Origin: Streptomyces flaveus | GTDB lineage: Bacteria; Actinomycetota; Actinomycetes; Streptomycetales; Streptomycetaceae | Reading direction: 5' to 3' | Assembly: GCF_014647675.1 (NCBI RefSeq) | Contig: NZ_BMPQ01000006.1 | Span: 269,120-333,119, forward strand | Length of the DNA stretch: 64,000 bases | Shown here: piece after piece, positions 16,963 to 25,118 of the stretch | How positions within the stretch are numbered: position 1 is the first letter of the stretch | Layout of the letters: every line of letters begins with the position of its first letter | Program-made: the position numbers and the translations under genes | The notes under the pieces: model-generated | Databases searched by the model: none | What the model was told of the DNA's origin: nothing | The model's input: only the letters and a program-made list of their open reading frames with translations

Positions 16963-17574
16963 CTAACGGACCAGGCCCCACCGGAATCCGAGCGCCACCG
17001 CATGGGCGCGGTCCGAGGCGCCGAGCTTCTTGAACAGGCGCCGGGCGTGGGTCTTGACGGTGTCCTCCGAGAGAAACAACTCACGGCCGATCTCCGCGTT
17101 CGACCGGCCGTGGCTCATGCCCTCGAGCACCTGGATCTCACGCGCGGTGAGCGTCGGCGCGGCGCCCATCTCGGCGGAGCGCAGCCTGCGCGGGGCGAGC
17201 CGCCAGGTCGGGTCGGCGAGCGCCTGGGTCACGGTCGCCCGCAGCTCCGCGCGCGAGGCGTCCTTGTGCAGATAGCCACGGGCACCGGCGGCCACGGCGA
17301 GCGCCACACCGTCCAGGTCCTCGGCGACGGTGAGCATGATGATGCGCGCACCGGGATCGGCGGACAGTAGCCGCCGGACCGTCTCCACACCACCCAGACC
17401 GGGCATGCGTACGTCCATCAGAATCAGGTCCGAACGGTCGGCACCCCAGCGGCGGAGGACTTCCTCGCCGTTGGCCGCCGTCGTCACACGCTCGACACCG
17501 GGCACGGTCGCGACCGCGCGGCGGAGCGCCTCTCGGGCAAGCGGGGAGTCGTCGCAGACGAGGACGGATGTCAT
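16963..17574 (-). CDS. bldM: Developmental response regulator BldM
   Basis: Response-regulator-like transcription factor of 203 residues needed for aerial hyphae and sporulation. The receiver domain (1-120) has the acidic pair DD near 8-9 and Asp54 in ILMDVRMP; the LuxR/FixJ helix-turn-helix (about 140-200) reads LTAREIQVLEGMSHGRSNAE. Reported work indicates BldM functions as an atypical regulator for which Asp54 phosphorylation is not essential. The ATG at 17572-17574 starts the conserved MTSVLVCDD. A BldN-type promoter lies upstream at 17708-17735, and whiD is divergent. Confidence 0.96.
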   Translation of the reverse strand: MTSVLVCDDSPLAREALRRAVATVPGVERVTTAANGEEVLRRWGADRSDLILMDVRMPGLGGVETVRRLLSADPGARIIMLTVAEDLDGVALAVAAGARGYLHKDASRAELRATVTQALADPTWRLAPRRLRSAEMGAAPTLTAREIQVLEGMSHGRSNAEIGRELFLSEDTVKTHARRLFKKLGASDRAHAVALGFRWGLVR

Positions 17575-17963
17575 GACCGCCCTCCGCAGCTGATGCGCGT
17601 CACCTTGAGCCTCCAGGCTGGTACGAATCGTCACCTGTGCGGTCGACACTCGCCGACGGATTCTGCCGTCCGACCGAGCGTTTGTTCCTTCAACCGCCTC
17701 AGCACACTCAACGACGGTCACTCGAAAGAGTTACGGGGCGGTGAGCCACCTTCGGCACTCTACGTGAGGGGGCGGACACGGTGCAGACACCCGCAAAGGA
17801 CCCACAAGGTTTCATCACAAGGAGTGCCCCATTCAGACGTTTTTCTTCCCATTTGCTGGTGTCTGTAGCTAGATTCGCAATGAGTCATATTTTCATCTCC
17901 TTAGATCGCCTACACGCGATCATGGGCATGTATCCGCCTGAACGGCCACAAGGGGACAACGCA
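17575..17963. promoter_or_regulatory. Divergent regulatory region bldM-whiD
   Basis: About 390 bp without a gene, between two developmental regulators. Besides the BldN-type promoter it holds an A+T-richer segment near 17830-17910 (with TAGATT at about 17871-17876) likely to carry the whiD promoter; no further site was assigned with confidence. Confidence 0.6.
17708..17735 (-). promoter_or_regulatory. BldN-type sigma promoter of bldM
   Basis: On the minus strand CGTAAC (17730-17735) and CGTTGA (17708-17713) are separated by exactly 16 bp, the consensus reported for sigma-BldN promoters. It lies about 135 bp upstream of the bldM start. This matches the known dependence of bldM on BldN. Confidence 0.85.
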
Positions 17964-18293
17964 ATGGCAGATTTCTCCCGCCTTCCCGGACCCAATGCGG
18001 ATCTGTGGGACTGGCAGCTCCTCGCGGCCTGCCGCGGAGTCGACAGCTCCCTGTTCTTCCACCCGGAGGGCGAGCGCGGGGCGGCCCGGAGCGCTCGCGA
18101 GAACTCGGCCAAAGAGGTCTGCATGAGGTGCCCGGTACGCGCGCAGTGCGCAGCGCACGCGCTGACGGTGCGCGAGCCGTACGGAGTGTGGGGCGGACTG
18201 ACCGAGGACGAACGCGAAGAGCTCATGGGACGGGCCCGCAACCGGCTGGTCTCAGCCTCGGCATCGAGCGGGGGTGCCTCGCCGAACAACTGA
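17964..18293 (+). CDS. whiD: WhiB-family iron-sulfur regulator WhiD
   Basis: Wbl protein of 109 residues that carries an oxygen- and NO-sensitive [4Fe-4S] cluster and is needed for spore maturation. Cluster ligands Cys23, Cys53, Cys56 and Cys62 are in place (AACRGVD; VCMRCPVRAQC), followed by the GVWGG turn and a basic tail. Start ATG at 17964 is preceded by AGGGGA. The pairing with divergent bldM is the usual Streptomyces arrangement. Wbl proteins act with the principal sigma factor. Confidence 0.95.
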   Translation: MADFSRLPGPNADLWDWQLLAACRGVDSSLFFHPEGERGAARSARENSAKEVCMRCPVRAQCAAHALTVREPYGVWGGLTEDEREELMGRARNRLVSASASSGGASPNN

Positions 18294-18340
18294 AGGAACG
18301 TTTTTTCGAGGGGACACCGTGCAGCTGGGACGCGCTGTTC

Positions 18341-19237
18341 TCAGCGCGCCGCGGCGCGGGTCAGCTCGTCCAGCGTGGCCGCCACCGCGGGCACTCGGGC
18401 CAGGTCGGGCAGCGTGAGCGCGACGATCTCCCGCCGGAGCGCTGGTTCCACCGTCACCGTGCGGGCTCTCTTGGGGCGTACGGACTCGATGGCGAGTTCC
18501 GGCAGGACGGCGACGCCGAGACCCGCGCCGACCAGGCCGACCACCGCTGGATAGTCGTCGGTCGCGAAGTCGATACGGGGCGTGAAGCCGGCACTCTCGC
18601 AGACCTCGACGAGCTGGCCGCGGCAGCGGGGGCAGCCCGCGATCCACGGGTCGCCGGCGAGTTCGCCGATGGCGACCGACTCCGCACGAGCCAGCCGGTG
18701 CCCCTCCGGTACGAGCCCGACGAGCCGGTCGCTGAGCAGGGGCCGTACCACCAGGTCGTCCCACTCCTCGGCGCCACTTGCGCCCTCGTACCGGAAGGCC
18801 AGCGCCACATCGCAGTCGCCCTCGCGGAGCATCTCGACCGAGTGCGGCGGCTCGGCCTCCTCCAGGGAGACCCGGGTGCCGGGGTGTGCGGCGCGCAGGG
18901 CGGCGAGCGCGGTCGGTACGAGCGTGGAGCTGCCGCTGGGGAACGAGACCAGGCGGACCCGGCCCGCGCGCAGGCCCGCGATCGCGGCGACCTCCTCCTC
19001 GGCTGCGGTGAGGCCGGCGATGATGCCCGCGGCATGGCGCACGAGCGCCTCGCCGGCCTGCGTCAGGCGCATTTCGCGGCCCGTGCGGATCAGCAGCGGC
19101 GTACCGACGGAGGCTTCGAGGGCCTTCATCTGCTGGCTGACGGCAGGCTGGGTGCAGCCCAGCTCACGCCCCGCCGCCGAGAAGGAGCCGGTGGCGGCCA
19201 CGGCGCGCAGGACGCGGAGATGACGGGCCTCGATCAC
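18341..19237 (-). CDS. LysR-family transcriptional regulator
   Basis: A 298-residue regulator with an N-terminal winged helix (LRVLRAVAATGSFSAAGRELGCTQPAVSQQ) and a type-2 periplasmic-binding-like effector domain (about 90-290). It starts at GTG 19235-19237. It is divergent from the MOSC gene at 19318, which may be its target, as LysR proteins often control a divergent neighbour. The effector is unknown. Confidence 0.92.
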   Translation of the reverse strand: MIEARHLRVLRAVAATGSFSAAGRELGCTQPAVSQQMKALEASVGTPLLIRTGREMRLTQAGEALVRHAAGIIAGLTAAEEEVAAIAGLRAGRVRLVSFPSGSSTLVPTALAALRAAHPGTRVSLEEAEPPHSVEMLREGDCDVALAFRYEGASGAEEWDDLVVRPLLSDRLVGLVPEGHRLARAESVAIGELAGDPWIAGCPRCRGQLVEVCESAGFTPRIDFATDDYPAVVGLVGAGLGVAVLPELAIESVRPKRARTVTVEPALRREIVALTLPDLARVPAVAATLDELTRAAAR

Positions 19238-19317
19238 GTGCCGAGCATAAGCGCATCTTGGATACGTTGCTGAATATTGCGTCGCGCCTTTGGTAGTTCA
19301 TCGCCTAGCGTGCCGAT

Positions 19318-19983
19318 ATGAAGCTTCTGTCTCTTAATCTGGGCCGGCCCAAGGTCAGCGAGCACACGGATCAGCCCGAGCGCCTGACCGGGATCGACAA
19401 GCGGCCGGTGGACGGGCCGGTGCGGGTGGCGGCGCCCGGGCCCAAGGGGATCGGCGCCAGTGGGGTGGCCGGGGACGCCGTGTGTCACACGCGGCACCAC
19501 GGCGGGGATCACCAGGCCGTGTACGCCTTCGCGCGCGAGGATCTCGACGACTGGGAGCGGGAGTTGGGGCGGACTCTGGCCAGCGGCGCGTTCGGCGAGA
19601 ACCTCACCACGAAGGGGCTCGATGTGTCCGGCGCGAAGATCGGGGAGCGCTGGCGGATCGGTTCGGAGGTCGTGCTCGAGGTCACCTGTGGGCGGATTCC
19701 CTGCACCACCTTCCAGGGCCATCTCGGGGAGAAGGGCTGGGTCAGGCAGTTCACGCGGAAGGGGGCGCCCGGCGCGTATCTGCGGGTGATCGAGCCCGGG
19801 GAGATACGCGCCGGGGATCCGATCGAGATCGCGCACCGGCCGGACCACGAGGTGACCGTCTCCTTCCAGTTCCGTGCGGTCACGACCGAGCGGGAGCTGC
19901 TGCCGCGGCTGCTCGCGGCGGGCGACGCGCTGCATCCGGAGGCGATCGAGACGGCGCGGGCCTATATGGCGCGGCAGAGTTGA
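19318..19983 (+). CDS. MOSC domain protein (YiiM-like)
   Basis: A 221-residue protein with the MOSC fold, including the conserved cysteine in VTCGRIPCTTFQ near 125 and the FGENLTTKGLDV motif. MOSC proteins of the YiiM type use a molybdenum cofactor to reduce N-hydroxylated bases; this reaction is a family expectation. A 3-alpha-like C-terminal part ends at ARAYMARQS. The ATG lies six bases after a possible -10 (TAGCGT), and no ribosome binding site is visible, so the message may be leaderless. Confidence 0.88.
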   Translation: MKLLSLNLGRPKVSEHTDQPERLTGIDKRPVDGPVRVAAPGPKGIGASGVAGDAVCHTRHHGGDHQAVYAFAREDLDDWERELGRTLASGAFGENLTTKGLDVSGAKIGERWRIGSEVVLEVTCGRIPCTTFQGHLGEKGWVRQFTRKGAPGAYLRVIEPGEIRAGDPIEIAHRPDHEVTVSFQFRAVTTERELLPRLLAAGDALHPEAIETARAYMARQS

Positions 19984-20060
19984 CGGGGCGTCATTCCGGC
20001 AGGGGCGGAATCCGGGACTCCAGTGCTCTCAAGCAGGCGACCACTCAATAACCTTGGGCC

Positions 20061-20834
20061 ATGACAACGGCTCTGATTACGGGATCGACCGCGGGCATCG
20101 GCGCCGCCTTCGCACGGCACCTGGCCTCCGACGGCCACAACCTCGTGCTGGTGGCGCGTGACAAGAAGCGGCTCGGTGAGCAGGCGACCGAGTTGCACGA
20201 CCGGCACGGCATCGAGGCGGAGGTGCTGGCGGCGGACCTGGCGACGGACGACGGCATCGAGTCGGTGGCCGGCCGCCTCTCGGACCGTAAGAACTCGGTC
20301 GACCTGCTGGTCAACAACGCCGGCTTCGGCAACAAGGGCCGCTATCTGGACGTACCGATGGCGGACGAGCTGAAGATGCTCAAGGTGCACTGCGAGGCGG
20401 TGCTCCGGTTGACCTCGGCGGCGACGGAGTCCATGCGGGACCGCGGTCGCGGGGGTGTCGTCAACGTCGCGTCGGTGGCCGCCTTCCTGCCGCGCGGCAC
20501 CTACGGAGCGTCCAAGGCGTGGGTCGTGCAGTTCACGCAGGGCGCGGCGAGGGATCTGGCCGGGTCCGGGGTCCGGCTGATGGCGCTGTGCCCCGGTTTT
20601 GTGCGCACCGAGTTCCATGAGCGGGCCGGGATGGGCACGGACAGCATCCCCAACTGGATGTGGCTCGACGCCGACAAACTCGTCGCGACGGCGCTTGCGG
20701 ACCTGGCCCGCGGCAAGACGGTGTCCATCCCGGACCCGCGGTACAAGGCCCTCATGGGCGTGATGAAGGTGGCCCCACGGGGACTGCTCGGCGGGGTCAG
20801 CTCGAGGGCAGGACGGAAGTACGGGCCGCAGTAG
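20061..20834 (+). CDS. Short-chain dehydrogenase/reductase
   Basis: A 257-residue classical SDR. The cofactor motif is TGSTAGIGAAFARHL (TGxxxGIG) at about 7-15, followed by NNAGFGNKG; the catalytic Ser is in NVASVAAF and the Tyr-Lys pair in TYGASKAW. The basic residues after the second strand (ARDKKRLGE) favour NADPH. It stands alone between the MOSC gene and a SnoaL-like gene; the substrate is unknown. Confidence 0.92.
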   Translation: MTTALITGSTAGIGAAFARHLASDGHNLVLVARDKKRLGEQATELHDRHGIEAEVLAADLATDDGIESVAGRLSDRKNSVDLLVNNAGFGNKGRYLDVPMADELKMLKVHCEAVLRLTSAATESMRDRGRGGVVNVASVAAFLPRGTYGASKAWVVQFTQGAARDLAGSGVRLMALCPGFVRTEFHERAGMGTDSIPNWMWLDADKLVATALADLARGKTVSIPDPRYKALMGVMKVAPRGLLGGVSSRAGRKYGPQ

Positions 20835-20966
20835 CGCCCTGTCGCCGCATTCAGCCACCTCAATTCGACTCCCCCATTCAAGTCGCTCATTCAACTAAGA
20901 CACCCCTGAGCGATTTTCACTAAAATGGGGTATTCAGCCGGAGTCAGGGGGACTGGAGGCGACGTC

Positions 20967-21674
20967 ATGACCTTTGTGCAACTCATCGACTGCAAGACGA
21001 ATCGGTTCGACGAGATGAACCGGCTCATGGACACCTGGGTCGAGCGGACCAAGGGGAAGCGGACAGCGACGCACAGTCTGATCGGCAAGGACCGGTCCGA
21101 CGCGTCGCACATCATCGAGATCGTCGAGTTCCCGTCGTACGAGGAGGCGATGCGGAACTCGAATCTGCCCGAGACGGACGAGGTCTTCCGCGAGCTGGTG
21201 GCGCTCTGCGAGGAGATGCCGACGTTCACGGACCTGGATGTCGTACGGGACGAGCAGCTGTACGCGGCGAATATCCGCAGGCTCTTCGAGGTGATCGGCA
21301 CGAAGGGTGAACTGCCCCCGCTCAACGACCTGATCGCGGAGAACTACCACGACCACGATCCTGCCAACGACCAGGACACCATCGGACTCGACGCGATGCG
21401 GCGCGAGATGGGGATGTGGCGCGGAGCGTTCGACTTCACGTTCACCGTCGAGGACCAGATCACCCAGGGCGACCGGGTCTGTACGCGCTGGACCTGGAAC
21501 GGCACCCACAAGGGTGACTTCCTGGGGATTCCGTCGACCGGCAGGACGGTCGGCATGACCGGGACGACCGTCTTCCGCTGCCGGGAGGACGGCAAGATCG
21601 TCGAGGGCTGGTGGCAGTACGACCGGCTGGGGCTGATGGCCCAGCTCGGGGCGCTCGACCGGCTCGAGATCTAG
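20967..21674 (+). CDS. SnoaL-like ester cyclase fused to an N-terminal ferredoxin-like domain
   Basis: A 235-residue protein. Residues 1-95 (MTFVQLIDCKTNRFDEMNRL) look like a dimeric alpha/beta-barrel (ABM/YCII-like) domain, and residues 100-235 match the SnoaL/ester-cyclase fold, with FTFTVEDQITQGDRV and the ending KIVEGWWQYDRLGLMAQLGAL. SnoaL-like domains catalyse ring closures or serve as binding folds, so a catalytic role is not certain. ATG at 20967 is preceded by GGAGG. An inverted CCCCTGA/TCAGGGG pair (20904-20910, 20944-20950) brackets the likely promoter. A strong terminator follows. Confidence 0.8.
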   Translation: MTFVQLIDCKTNRFDEMNRLMDTWVERTKGKRTATHSLIGKDRSDASHIIEIVEFPSYEEAMRNSNLPETDEVFRELVALCEEMPTFTDLDVVRDEQLYAANIRRLFEVIGTKGELPPLNDLIAENYHDHDPANDQDTIGLDAMRREMGMWRGAFDFTFTVEDQITQGDRVCTRWTWNGTHKGDFLGIPSTGRTVGMTGTTVFRCREDGKIVEGWWQYDRLGLMAQLGALDRLEI

Positions 21675-21698
21675 GTCGGCGTCCGGGTCGGCAGCGCG

Positions 21699-21734
21699 AA
21701 GGCCCGGTACCCCGAGTTCGGGGTACCGGGCCTT
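21699..21734. terminator. Bidirectional terminator between SnoaL-like gene and groEL
   Basis: AAGGCCCGGTACCCC (21699-21713) pairs perfectly with GGGGTACCGGGCCTT (21720-21734) around a six-base loop, followed by T on the plus strand and flanked by AA/TT for the other direction. It lies between convergent genes and can serve both. Confidence 0.9.
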
Positions 21735-21780
21735 TCGCCGGGCGTCGTCAGGGACGTACCGCCCTACCGTTCGTCAGCGC

Positions 21781-23406
21781 TCAGTGGGAGTGACCGTGGC
21801 CGTGGCCGCCGGCCTCCGGCTCCTCCTCGGCCGGCTTCTCGACGACCAGGGTCTCGGTCGTCAGGAGCAGGGAGGCGATGGAGGCGGCGTTCTCCAGGGC
21901 GGAGCGGGTGACCTTGACCGGGTCGATGACGCCCTGCTTGACCAGGTCGCCGTACTCGCCGGTCGCGGCGTTGAAGCCCTGGTTCTTGTCGAGCTCGGCC
22001 ACCTTGGAGGTGATCACGTAGCCCTCGAGGCCCGCGTTCTCCGCGATCCAGCGCAGCGGCTCGACGACGGCCTTGCGGACGACGGCGACACCGGTGGCCT
22101 CGTCGCCGGTCTTGCCGAGGTTGCCCTCGAGGACCTTCGCGGCGTGGACGAGCGCGGAGCCACCACCGGAGACGATGCCCTCCTCGACCGCGGCGCGGGT
22201 CGCGGAGATGGCGTCCTCCAGGCGGTGCTTCTTCTCCTTGAGCTCGACCTCGGTGGCCGCGCCCACGCGGATCACGCAGACGCCGCCGGCCAGCTTCGCG
22301 AGGCGCTCCTGGAGCTTCTCGCGGTCCCAGTCGGAGTCCGTGGTCTCGATCTCGGCCTTGATCTGGTTGACGCGGCCCGCGACGTCGTCGGACTTGCCGC
22401 CGCCGTCGACGATCGTCGTGTCGTCCTTGGTGACGGTCACGCGGCGGGCGGTGCCCAGCACGTCGAGACCGGCCTGGTCGAGCTTGAGGCCGACCTCCTC
22501 GGCGATGACGGTGGCACCGGTGAGGGTGGCCATGTCGCCGAGCATCGCCTTGCGGCGGTCGCCGAAGCCGGGGGCCTTCACGGCCACCGCGTTGAACGTG
22601 CCGCGGATCTTGTTCACGACCAGGGTCGACAGGGCCTCGCCCTCGACGTCCTCGGCGATGATCAGCAGCGGCTTGGAGGAGTTGGTCTGGATGACCTTCT
22701 CCAGCAGCGGCAGCATGTCCTGGATGGAGGAGATCTTGCCCTGGTGGATCAGGATGTACGGGTCGTCGAGGACGGCCTCCATGCGCTCCTGGTCCGTCAC
22801 GAAGTACGGCGACAGGTAGCCCTTGTCGAAGGCCATGCCCTCGGTGAAGTCCAGCTCGAGACCGAAGGTGTTGGACTCCTCGACGGTGATGACACCGTCC
22901 TTGCCGACCTTGTCCATCGCCTCGGCGATCAGCTCGCCGACCTGCGGGTCCTGGGCGGAAAGCCCGGCGACGGCGGCGATGTCGGCCTTCTCGTCGATCG
23001 GACGGGCGGTCGCAAGGAGGTCCTCGGAGATCGCGGCGACGGCCGCGTCGATGCCCTTCTTCAGGGCGGCGGGGGACGCGCCGGCGGCGACGTTCCGCAG
23101 GCCCTCGCGCACCAGCGCCTGGGCGAGCACGGTGGCGGTGGTCGTACCGTCACCCGCCACGTCGTTGGTCTTGGTCGCCACCTCCTTCACCAGCTGGACG
23201 CCGAGGTTCTCGTACGGGTCTTCGACCTCGACCTCGCGGGCGATGGTGACGCCGTCGTTGGTGATGGTGGGCGCGCCGAACTTCTTGTCGATGACGACGT
23301 TGCGGCCCTTGGGGCCGATGGTCACCTTGACCGTGTCGGCCAGCTTGTTGACGCCGCGCTCGAGGGCGCGACGGGCGTCCTCGTCGAACTTCAGGATCTT
23401 CGCCAT
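21781..23406 (-). CDS. groEL1: Chaperonin GroEL (His-rich tail type)
   Basis: A 541-residue 60-kDa chaperonin subunit that folds proteins with GroES. ATP-binding and hinge motifs are intact: KVTIGPKGRNVVIDK, VAGDGTTTATVLA, AAVEEGIVSGGG. The C-terminus ends in GGHGHGHSH, a histidine-rich tail typical of the GroEL copy paired with groES in actinobacteria; the other usual copy ends in a GGM repeat and lies elsewhere. It follows groES by about 100 bp, with a hairpin between the genes. Confidence 0.97.
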   Translation of the reverse strand: MAKILKFDEDARRALERGVNKLADTVKVTIGPKGRNVVIDKKFGAPTITNDGVTIAREVEVEDPYENLGVQLVKEVATKTNDVAGDGTTTATVLAQALVREGLRNVAAGASPAALKKGIDAAVAAISEDLLATARPIDEKADIAAVAGLSAQDPQVGELIAEAMDKVGKDGVITVEESNTFGLELDFTEGMAFDKGYLSPYFVTDQERMEAVLDDPYILIHQGKISSIQDMLPLLEKVIQTNSSKPLLIIAEDVEGEALSTLVVNKIRGTFNAVAVKAPGFGDRRKAMLGDMATLTGATVIAEEVGLKLDQAGLDVLGTARRVTVTKDDTTIVDGGGKSDDVAGRVNQIKAEIETTDSDWDREKLQERLAKLAGGVCVIRVGAATEVELKEKKHRLEDAISATRAAVEEGIVSGGGSALVHAAKVLEGNLGKTGDEATGVAVVRKAVVEPLRWIAENAGLEGYVITSKVAELDKNQGFNAATGEYGDLVKQGVIDPVKVTRSALENAASIASLLLTTETLVVEKPAEEEPEAGGHGHGHSH

Positions 23407-23435
23407 GGAGCTGAGTCAGTCCTTTCAGAAATACG

Positions 23436-23490
23436 AACTGCGCCCCCGGCGCCCGGCTTCTTAGTGGTCGCGGGGGCCAGGGGCGCAGTT
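23436..23490 (-). promoter_or_regulatory. Intercistronic hairpin between groES and groEL
   Basis: AACTGCGCCCC (23436-23446) pairs with GGGGCGCAGTT (23480-23490), with further G/C pairing inside. It lies in the groES-groEL spacer and may act as an attenuator or RNA processing site that changes the groES:groEL ratio. Confidence 0.6.
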
Positions 23491-23509
23491 CAAAGCAAAC
23501 CTGGGTGAA

Positions 23510-23818
23510 TTACTTCTCGATGATCGCGAGCACGTCGCGAGCCGAGAGGACGAGGTACTCCTCGCCGTTGTACTTCACCTCGGTGCCGCCGTACTTGCTG
23601 TACAGCACGATGTCACCGGTGTTCACGTCGAGCGGCAGGCGCTCGCCGTTCTCGAAACGGCCCGGGCCCACGGCGAGGACGACGCCCTCCTGGGGCTTCT
23701 CCTTCGCGGTGTCCGGGATGACCAGGCCAGAGGCCGTGGTCTGCTCGGCCTCGACGGCCTGGACCACAATGCGGTCCTCAAGCGGCTTGATGGCAACCTT
23801 GGAGCTGGCGGTCGTCAC
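23510..23818 (-). CDS. groES: Co-chaperonin GroES
   Basis: A 102-residue heptameric lid of the GroEL chamber. It shows the family core KPLEDRIVVQ at the start, the mobile loop region around ASGLVIPDTAKEKPQ and the roof/closing strands GDIVLYSKYGGTEVKYNGEEYLVLS. It is the first gene of a groES-groEL operon controlled by two CIRCE elements. Confidence 0.97.
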   Translation of the reverse strand: MTTASSKVAIKPLEDRIVVQAVEAEQTTASGLVIPDTAKEKPQEGVVLAVGPGRFENGERLPLDVNTGDIVLYSKYGGTEVKYNGEEYLVLSARDVLAIIEK

Positions 23819-23917
23819 GATCCGACCTCCCCCTTCGGAGATCTCACGGGGTTAACTGTCTGAGGTGGCGACCAGGTCGATCCGTCGTCGCGGGTGCCGG
23901 ACCTGCCCGTCGCGTTG

Positions 23918-23944
23918 TTGGCACTCTCCACTGGGGAGTGCCAG
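23918..23944. promoter_or_regulatory. CIRCE element 1 (HrcA operator)
   Basis: TTGGCACTC (23918-23926), nine bases, then GAGTGCCAG (23936-23944). It fits the inverted repeat TTAGCACTC-N9-GAGTGCTAA bound by HrcA, with minor deviations, and lies downstream of the promoter in the groES leader. Confidence 0.9.
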
Positions 23945-23949
23945 ACCTG

Positions 23950-23979
23950 AGACTATGACTGCGATTAGCACTCGGTCAA
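23950..23979 (-). promoter_or_regulatory. groES promoter
   Basis: On the minus strand TTGACC (23974-23979) and TAGTCT (23950-23955) are separated by 18 bp. The -35 hexamer lies within the loop of CIRCE 2, so HrcA binding would block RNA polymerase. Confidence 0.7.
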
Positions 23980-23991
23980 GCGGAGTGCCAA
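23965..23991. promoter_or_regulatory. CIRCE element 2 (HrcA operator)
   Basis: TTAGCACTC (23965-23973), nine bases, then GAGTGCCAA (23983-23991); the left arm is a perfect match to the consensus. It overlaps the -35 region of the groES promoter. Confidence 0.93.
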
Positions 23992-24046
23992 TCGCCTCCG
24001 GCGTGGCGCGGTGTTTTGGGCACTCTGCGTTGGTGTCGCCGTCCCC

Positions 24047-24149
24047 TGGGGGCTCCGCCCCCAGACCCCCGTATCGGCCTTGCGGCCTCGTCCTCAAACT
24101 CCCCCACTCTCGGCTTCGCTCGAGCGGGGGGACCCCCACGACGGGCTGA
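24047..24149 (+). repeat. Dispersed Streptomyces repeat, copy 2 (long form)
   Basis: A 103-bp unit that begins TGGGGGCTCCGCCCCCAGAC, passes through GGCCTCGTCCTCAAACTCCC and ends at CGGGGGGACCCCCACGACGG. The copy at 45001-45101 is the same unit on the opposite strand, with differences mainly in the 10-15 bases after the first GC palindrome. It is non-coding here, between the deacetylase gene end and the groES promoter. Confidence 0.85.
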
Positions 24150-24221
24150 GAGTGCCTGGGCTCAGCTGGAGAGTGCGCGTTGACTGCGCCCCAGCCCCGC
24201 CTCCGGGCCCCACAGAAAGCC

Positions 24222-25028
24222 TCAGAGGTAGTCCTCCAGCCTTGCCACCGTGAAGCCCTGCTCCTGGATGCGGTGCAGCAATCTGGTCGTCGTCTCCGTG
24301 AGAGTGGCGCCGTTCTGGCCCTCGGGGCAGTGGAGGATGTCGCCCGGTCGTAGGCGGTTCACATCGCTCCACAGGACCACCGCCGTGAGTCCGCAGTCCG
24401 CGGCGGCTCGGAGCGTGTCGTCGTTGTAGGCGCCGTACGGGGGGCGGAAGAAGCGGGGGCGGATTCCGAAGCGTTGCTTGAGTTTGTCCTGTTGGCCGCA
24501 GATCTCGGTGCGCTGGCCTGCGTAGGGGAGGCCGGGCAGGTAGGGGTGGTCCAGGGTGTGGTTCTGGACGCTCGCGCCGACCGTGCGCAGGCGGCCGAAG
24601 TGCGCGTACCCCGGTCCGACGACACTGTCCGTGAGGAACATGCTGACCGGCAGCCGCAGTTCGCGGACCATGTCGACGAACCGTGGATCCCGCTCGGCGC
24701 CGTCGTCGAAGGTCAGGAAGACCACCTTGTCGCGGGTGGGGACGCGGGCGACGACGGGCGGCAGACCCGGACCCGCGGGGCGTACGGCAGGGCGGGCCTG
24801 TGGTTTCGGCGCCGGGGCGAGCGGGGCGACAAGGCCCCAGCGGCGGTACGTCGCGGCCGGGGTGCTGTGGGCCCGTACCGTCGACTTCGCCTTCTTGTCG
24901 AGCCGTTCGATCGGGCCGACAGGCCGGGCGCAGCCGGTGGTGCCGGCGGCGAGCAGTGCGGACGCGAGTACGGCTGCGGCCAGGGCGCGGCGGAAGCCGG
25001 TTCTGCCATCTTGTCGTACTGATCGCAT
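24222..25028 (-). CDS. Polysaccharide deacetylase lipoprotein (NodB homology domain)
   Basis: A 268-residue carbohydrate esterase 4 family protein that removes acetyl groups from cell-wall or other polysaccharide. The signal peptide ends at a lipobox (LLAAGTTGC near 25-33), so it is membrane-anchored outside the cell. The catalytic motif TFDDG (two Asp), the metal-binding NHTLDH (HxxxxH) and RPPYG are present; the last motifs are less canonical (VLWSDV for the usual W-x-D). It starts at 25026-25028. The divergent neighbour is a methyltransferase-like gene. Confidence 0.9.
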   Translation of the reverse strand: MRSVRQDGRTGFRRALAAAVLASALLAAGTTGCARPVGPIERLDKKAKSTVRAHSTPAATYRRWGLVAPLAPAPKPQARPAVRPAGPGLPPVVARVPTRDKVVFLTFDDGAERDPRFVDMVRELRLPVSMFLTDSVVGPGYAHFGRLRTVGASVQNHTLDHPYLPGLPYAGQRTEICGQQDKLKQRFGIRPRFFRPPYGAYNDDTLRAAADCGLTAVVLWSDVNRLRPGDILHCPEGQNGATLTETTTRLLHRIQEQGFTVARLEDYL

Positions 25029-25118
25029 GGCCCCGGATCCTCACAGGCCATGAACCGTACGAGCCCCCGACACCGCCACCGGGCGCGCACCATCCACCGA
25101 CTGGCCCACAATGGGGCC

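Noticed and set aside
16963..17721. A 252-residue BldM with an extended N-terminus
   Set aside because: The extension covers the BldN-type promoter; the conserved MTSVLVCDD start at 17574 fits the 203-residue family length.
21784..23508. A 574-codon plus-strand frame opposite groEL
   Set aside because: It is a shadow frame with biased codon positions; groEL on the minus strand is unambiguous.
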